Made by a program: the position numbers and the translations under genes
Origin: Anisodus tanguticus
Taxonomy: Eukaryota > Streptophyta > Magnoliopsida > Solanales > Solanaceae
Direction: 5' to 3'
Assembly (NCBI GenBank): GCA_034509755.1
Contig: CM067544.1
Span: 19,835,001 to 19,899,000 of the forward strand
Length of the DNA stretch: 64,000 bases
In this document: one piece after another, positions 59,389 through 64,000 of the stretch
How positions within the stretch are numbered: position 1 is the stretch's first letter
How the letters are laid out: every line of letters begins with the position of its first letter
The notes under the pieces: generated by a model
Seen by the model: the letters and a program-made list of their open reading frames with translations, nothing else
Databases searched by the model: none
Told to the model about the DNA's origin: nothing

Positions 59389-59433
59389 TGGTATCAAGAG
59401 CCTAAAACCTAAATCCCTCCTCTTCCTTATTCT

Positions 59434-60466
59434 TGGCCGAAATTAGCAATTCTTTTTCTGATTTCGCAGAAAAAAAAAAATTCTTCTTTCTTCCTCTCTT
59501 TCTCGGCCAAACCGAGAAAATTCCCTTCCCTCGGCGGCGGCAACCATGTCTTCCCCCCAAATTCGGTCCATCCACCGGCACAATTGACAACCCCTCTCAA
59601 CGTTCAGTATCTTCTTTTCATCCGGCATTCGCCGTTAACAACATCAAGAATTTTATCCCTATAATTCTTGACCAAGAAGACTGTCAATATTCCATGTGGA
59701 TGGAACTATTCTACATTCATGCATGTGCATACAACGTGCTCGATCATATTGACGAATCTGCTCCTCGTCCCACCGATGTTACAGACTCAATCTGGCGTCG
59801 TCTTGACGCCATCGTCAAACAACGGATCTACGGCACCATCTCCAAAGACCATGTTGTGCACTATCATGAAAACAGGTGCTACGGCACGTGAACTTTGGGT
59901 CCGGCTAGAAGAAATCTTTCAGGACAATAAAAATACTCGGGCCGTATATTTGGAAGAGCAATTCAATAATACCCACCTCGAGAATTTTAACAACATGTCC
60001 GAATATTGTAAGCAACTGAAACTCATAACCGATCAACTATCCAACGTCGGGACTTCGTTTCGAAACCAAGATGGTGCTTCAACTTGTTGCGGGTTTACCA
60101 AAAGGTGAATATGACACACTCGCAACAATGATTCAACAAGCCGACCCTCTCCCAAGTTTCAACAAGGCACGTTCACAACTATTGTTGGAAGAAACTAGAC
60201 GTGCTAAACAAGAGGAACATAATCAAAAGGCGTTAGCCGTTGACGGGATGGCAACACTGCGACCGCGGCAACCGCGGTTCCGGCGGCGGCGGCGAGTGGC
60301 GGAGGTCGTGGCGGCGAGAGGTCGCAACAACAAAGGCAAGGGCCGCGGAAAGGGCCAACGCACCCGGTGGGCCGGACAACGACCAACCACGGACAAGGCG
60401 AAGAACACTGCGGCGGTGGCCCAACCAGCGAACCGGGCCTCGCCCGCATGTCGTACCCGACCGTAG
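59434..60466 (+). pseudogene. copia element 4 gag remnant
   Basis: Gag pieces in three frames: NNIKNFIPIILDQEDCQYSM and LDHIDESAPRP (to 59891); ATARELWVRLEEIFQDNKNT and YLEEQFNNTHLENF (to about 60090); VLQLVAGLPKGEYDTLATMI, then a GC-rich, Arg/Gly-rich tail (60240-60460). The zinc knuckle is not visible. Shifts near 59880 and 60080. Confidence 0.8.
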
Positions 60467-60679
60467 GGGCCCGGTTCCAGCGGCCTTGGTCGACTAGCCT
60501 CTTGGGCCATGCCCCGGCCACCGAGCAGCCCACCGGCCGAAGAAAAAGCCCACTGACGGCGGTCCCAAAGCGAGCGGCTACGGCGACTCACTACAATCCA
60601 ACAAGAAGAAGACTCGCAGCGGCCACGGCTGGCCCCGACCGATTGGGCCGGGCATACACCACCGTGAACCTTCAACGGC

Positions 60680-63600
60680 CGACGAAAATTGGTACATGGA
60701 CACGGAGCCACATCTCACCTCACCCGTCGTCGTCGGTAACATATCTCAACTACGTCGGCTAAAGTGTCCTCAATTTATTACTTGTCGGCAATGGTCATCG
60801 CATTCCAATTGAAGGTTACGGTAACACACACACCAAACATCCACACCCACCTTTCTCCCTAAACCACATCCTATACACACCTAACATCATTAAAAACTTA
60901 ATCTCTGTTAGAAAATTCACTAGCAATAATTACGTGTCCGTCGAATTTGACCCTTTTGGCTTTTCTCGTGAAGGAACTCAATACGGGGAAAATTCTTACA
61001 CGCCGCAATAATGTGGGAGATCTCTACCCATTCACTCAATCTTCCGCCGACGGACCGCAAGCACCTCTATCCCTTGCGGCGATCTCTCCCTCAACTTGGC
61101 ACAATAGACTCGGACACCCGGAGACCCGCTTTTACTTTTCTTAGGACTTCTAAGCGTATTCAATGTAATAATGGGAAAATTGCCCAACACCGTTTTTTTC
61201 TTGTCCACTAGGCAAACATACTCGTCTTCCCTTTATGTCATCAAACAAAGGTGTTACTTTTTCTCCATTTGATATTGTTCATGCTTGATTTGTGGACATC
61301 TCCGATTGCTAGCTCTTTGGGTCATAAATTCTATCTAGTATTCTTGGATGATTTTTCACATTTTGTCCGGATTTACCCACCGAAATTCAAATCAAAGTTT
61401 TTGCAAAATTCCTCGAGTTTCAAAAATTCATAAAGACACAATTTGAAAAACCTATTAAATCATTCCAATGTGATAATGGACGTGAATTTAATAACTCGGC
61501 ATTTCACAATTTCTCGTTCTAAACAAGGCATGGTTTTCCGTTTTTCTTGTCCCTATACTTCTTCCCAAAACGGAAAGGTTTGAAAGAATTATACGTACCA
61601 TCAATAACATGGTCCGCACACTTCGTTTCATGCCCGCTACCACCGCCTTTTTGGGTCTATGTCACAAAATGGTAGAATCCCTTCTAAATATTTTACCAAC
61701 TAGCACACTCCAAAACAAAACTCCTACAAAAATCTTATACCGTAGGCAGCCATCATATGATCACCTACGTATTTTTGGATGCTTATGCTACCCCAACATA
61801 GCGTCCACTGCACCCCACAAACTTGCCCCTCGCACTCTTCCATGTGTCTTCCTTGGTCTATCTCCTAATCATCGGGGCTACTTGTGCTATGACATTGCTA
61901 CTCGCAAAAGCATCGTCTCCCGTCACGTCACGTCACCTTTGACGAGACAACCTTTCCTTTTTCAAATCTCCAGAAATTTCAGACCACCGATTACATCTTT
62001 CTCGATGAACCAAGTCTCGTCCCCGGTCATCCAAAATCTATACCAACAACGACCCACCGTTCCGACGGTCCCACCGTCCGCACCACCCCACCGCTCCCCT
62101 CGCTCACCCCTACGACCCCCCCCTGGTCGAGTCACATGCGCCACCGGCGACACTGCCGCCCACCGGTCCGAACCGGTGGACCAAGAACCTCACGGCCCCG
62201 ACCCGACCCACCACCACCGCCCTCACATCGCACGGAGACTCGTGCACAACACGGGATCTTCAAACCCAAGGTTCAATTCAATCTCTCCACACAAACCTTA
62301 TCACCCATTCCAAAAAATCCAAAACTAGCAAAAGCGGACCCAAATTGGAATGCGGCCATGTGCGAGGAATTTAACGCTTTAACCAAAGCGAACACTTGGG
62401 ATTTGGTACCTAGACCAATTGGTGTGAATGTTATCCGGTGTATGTGGCTATTTCGTCACAAGTTCAAAGACAAGGTGACTTAGAGAGGTATAAGGCAAGA
62501 CTAGTTGCCAATGGCACTAATCGGCGGGGGAGGGTATTGATTGTGGTGAGACATTCGGTCCGGTTGTTAAACCGCCCACTATTCGGACTATTCTCGGTAT
62601 TGCTATGGGCATGCATTGGCCGATTCATCGACTGATGTCAAGAATGCGTTTCTTCATGGGGATTTGAAAGAGACTCGTGTACATGCATCGACCTCCGGCT
62701 TTGTTCATCCCAAGCGACTCACGCGTTGTGTGTCGTCTCGTAAAATCATTGTATGGATTGAAACAGGCACCCCGCGCTTGGTATGATCGGTTCGCCGGTA
62801 TCTTCTGCAGATTGGTTTTGTATGTAGCGAGTGTGATACATCTCTCTTCACGCTTCACCGAGGTAGCAAGACCGCATATATGCTATTATATGTCGATGAC
62901 ATTGTTCTTACTTGCCTCATCTAACGGGTTGAAGAATGAAATCATTGCTCTACTCAAAACTCGAATTTGCTATGACCGACTTGGGCAAGCTAAGTTATTT
63001 TTTTCGGGTATATCGGTGACAAGATCTGCGGCCACTATGTTCCCCGTGTCGGCGTAAGTATGCGAAGAGATAGTGTATAGGGCCAAGATGGCAAATTGTA
63101 AAATTATGCCAACTCCGGTGGACTCAAAATCCAACCTTAGTGCTAATGACGGTGCGCCGCTTTCGATCCCACTCTATATCGGAGTCTAGCAGTGCTCTTC
63201 GCATCTTACATTCACTAGGCACGATATTGCATATGCCGTTCGGCGGTGTGTCTGTTCATGCACGACCCCGAGACCGCCTTCAAACGTATTATCAGATATG
63301 TTAAGGGCACACTAGACTTTGGTTTACATCTATACACCTCTGCCCCAACCAAGTTGCTAGCCTACACGGATGCAGATTGGGCAGGATGCCCCGACACACG
63401 TCGCTCCACCTCAGGGTACTGTGTATTTCTAGGGGATAATCTTATCTCATGGTCCGCTAAGCGGCAGGCCACGCTATCCCGTTCGAGTGCTGAAACAGAA
63501 TATCGCGGAGTTGCTAATGTTGTCGCTGAGATCTGTTGGCTCCGAAATCTTCTTTTGGAGCTCCAGTGTCCATTGCGCAAGGCGTCTATAGTCTATTGTG

Positions 63601-63800
63601 ACAACATATCTGCTATCTATATGTCTCATAATCCAGTCCAACATCAGCGGACTAAGCATATTGAGATGGATATCCACTTTGTGCGAGAGAAGGTTGCCGT
63701 GGTCAAGTCAAAATTTTACACGTGCCTTCCTCTTATCAGTATGAAGACATTTTCACAAAGGGACTACCGCGACGGCTCTTCACCGACTTCCGATCCAAAT
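60680..63800 (+). pseudogene. copia element 4 pol remnant
   Basis: Protease remnant NWYMDTEPHLT (60688-60720, the G-A after D-T lost), IIKNLISVRKFTSNNYVSVE (60890), GAG-pre-integrase with TWHNRLGHPETR (61095), integrase pieces (61250-61700), hinge LRIFGCLCYPN (61770), RT with KSLYGLKQAPRAWYDRF (62748-62800) and YYMSMT in place of LYVDD by a shift (62885), RNase H DTRRSTSGYCVFLGDN and SRSSAETEYRGVAN (63390-63520). At least eight frame breaks. Confidence 0.88.
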
Positions 63801-63837
63801 TTAGCATTCGGCCTCCTCCCGCTCCGTCCGAGCGGAG

Positions 63838-64000
63838 TATTAGCGAATATTCTCAGAATATTCTCCGTATATTTTGTAATAATGGTAGATGTATAATTAA
63901 GGTAACTTAGAATTCTAACTGTATTAGGAATCAACCTTTGTAAGATAAGTTAGGATTCGTACCATATTAGGAATCAACCTTGTACAGCTATATATATTGT
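63838..64000 (+). repeat. 3' LTR of copia element 4, truncated by window
   Basis: Starts TATTAGCGAATATTCTCAG after the purine tract GTCCGAGCGGAG. The first 163 bp match the 5' LTR apart from its extra 34 bp and about two or three substitutions. Confidence 0.88.

Larger units (their letters stand above)
59149..64000 (+). mobile_element. Ty1/copia retrotransposon, cut by window end
   Basis: 5' LTR 59149-59388, primer site TGGTATCAAGAGC (59389-59401, one extra A against the Met-tRNA complement), gag, integrase, RT, RNase H, then a 3' LTR from 63838 that runs out of the window. It inserted in the intron just upstream of the PERK exon 59077-58915. Same lineage as the element at 1.3-4.6 kb. The LTRs look about 98-99% alike outside one duplication, but coding frames are broken many times. 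Confidence 0.92.

Noticed and set aside
60223..60711. 162-codon minus-strand ORF, Arg/Pro/Cys-rich
   Set aside because: It is antisense to the GC-rich tail of the copia gag and has no domain; high GC makes long chance frames.

Overview
This is a plant nuclear window, dense in transposable elements. It looks solanaceous (Nicotiana/Solanum type): the low-copy genes are plant genes with GT-AG introns, and the TE families plus a caulimovirid-type endogenous pararetrovirus (EPRV) with a Met-tRNA primer site fit that family. The species cannot be fixed from the sequence alone.

Layout. 1-20.9 kb is TE-dominated: a 5'-truncated Ty1/copia element (+), a complete but broken copia element (-, 7.1-13.5 kb), and a third copia element (-, 15.3-20.8 kb) nested in a small inverted-repeat DNA transposon. 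21.9-30.5 kb is the genic island: a TRM/LONGIFOLIA-like protein gene (+, three coding exons, 972 aa), a two-exon LC8-type dynein light chain gene (-, 93 aa) and a P-class PPR gene (-). 31-44 kb holds decayed LTR elements: a solo copia LTR, Ty3/gypsy LTR, gag and integrase remnants, and an RTE-type LINE tail.

44.6-59.1 kb is the most notable part. A minus-strand PERK-type receptor-kinase gene is split inside its last coding exon by about 13.7 kb of EPRV. The EPRV is a rearranged cluster with head-to-head and tail-to-tail segments: two promoter/leader copies, two transactivator-like copies, three coat-protein copies, and one run of small 5' ORFs plus movement protein. The reverse transcriptase is deleted. 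Three EPRV breakpoints fall at the minus-strand primer binding site. At the left edge the viral leader ORF is fused in frame to the PERK C-terminal tail, downstream of a viral TATA box on the same strand.

59.1-64 kb is a fourth copia element (+). It sits in an upstream PERK intron and is cut by the window end; its LTRs are nearly identical although its coding region is broken.

The host genes are functionally unrelated neighbours: cortical microtubule or cell-shape protein, dynein-type light chain, organellar RNA-binding protein, and a cell-wall-sensing kinase relic. No operons, CRISPR arrays, rRNA or tRNA genes were seen.
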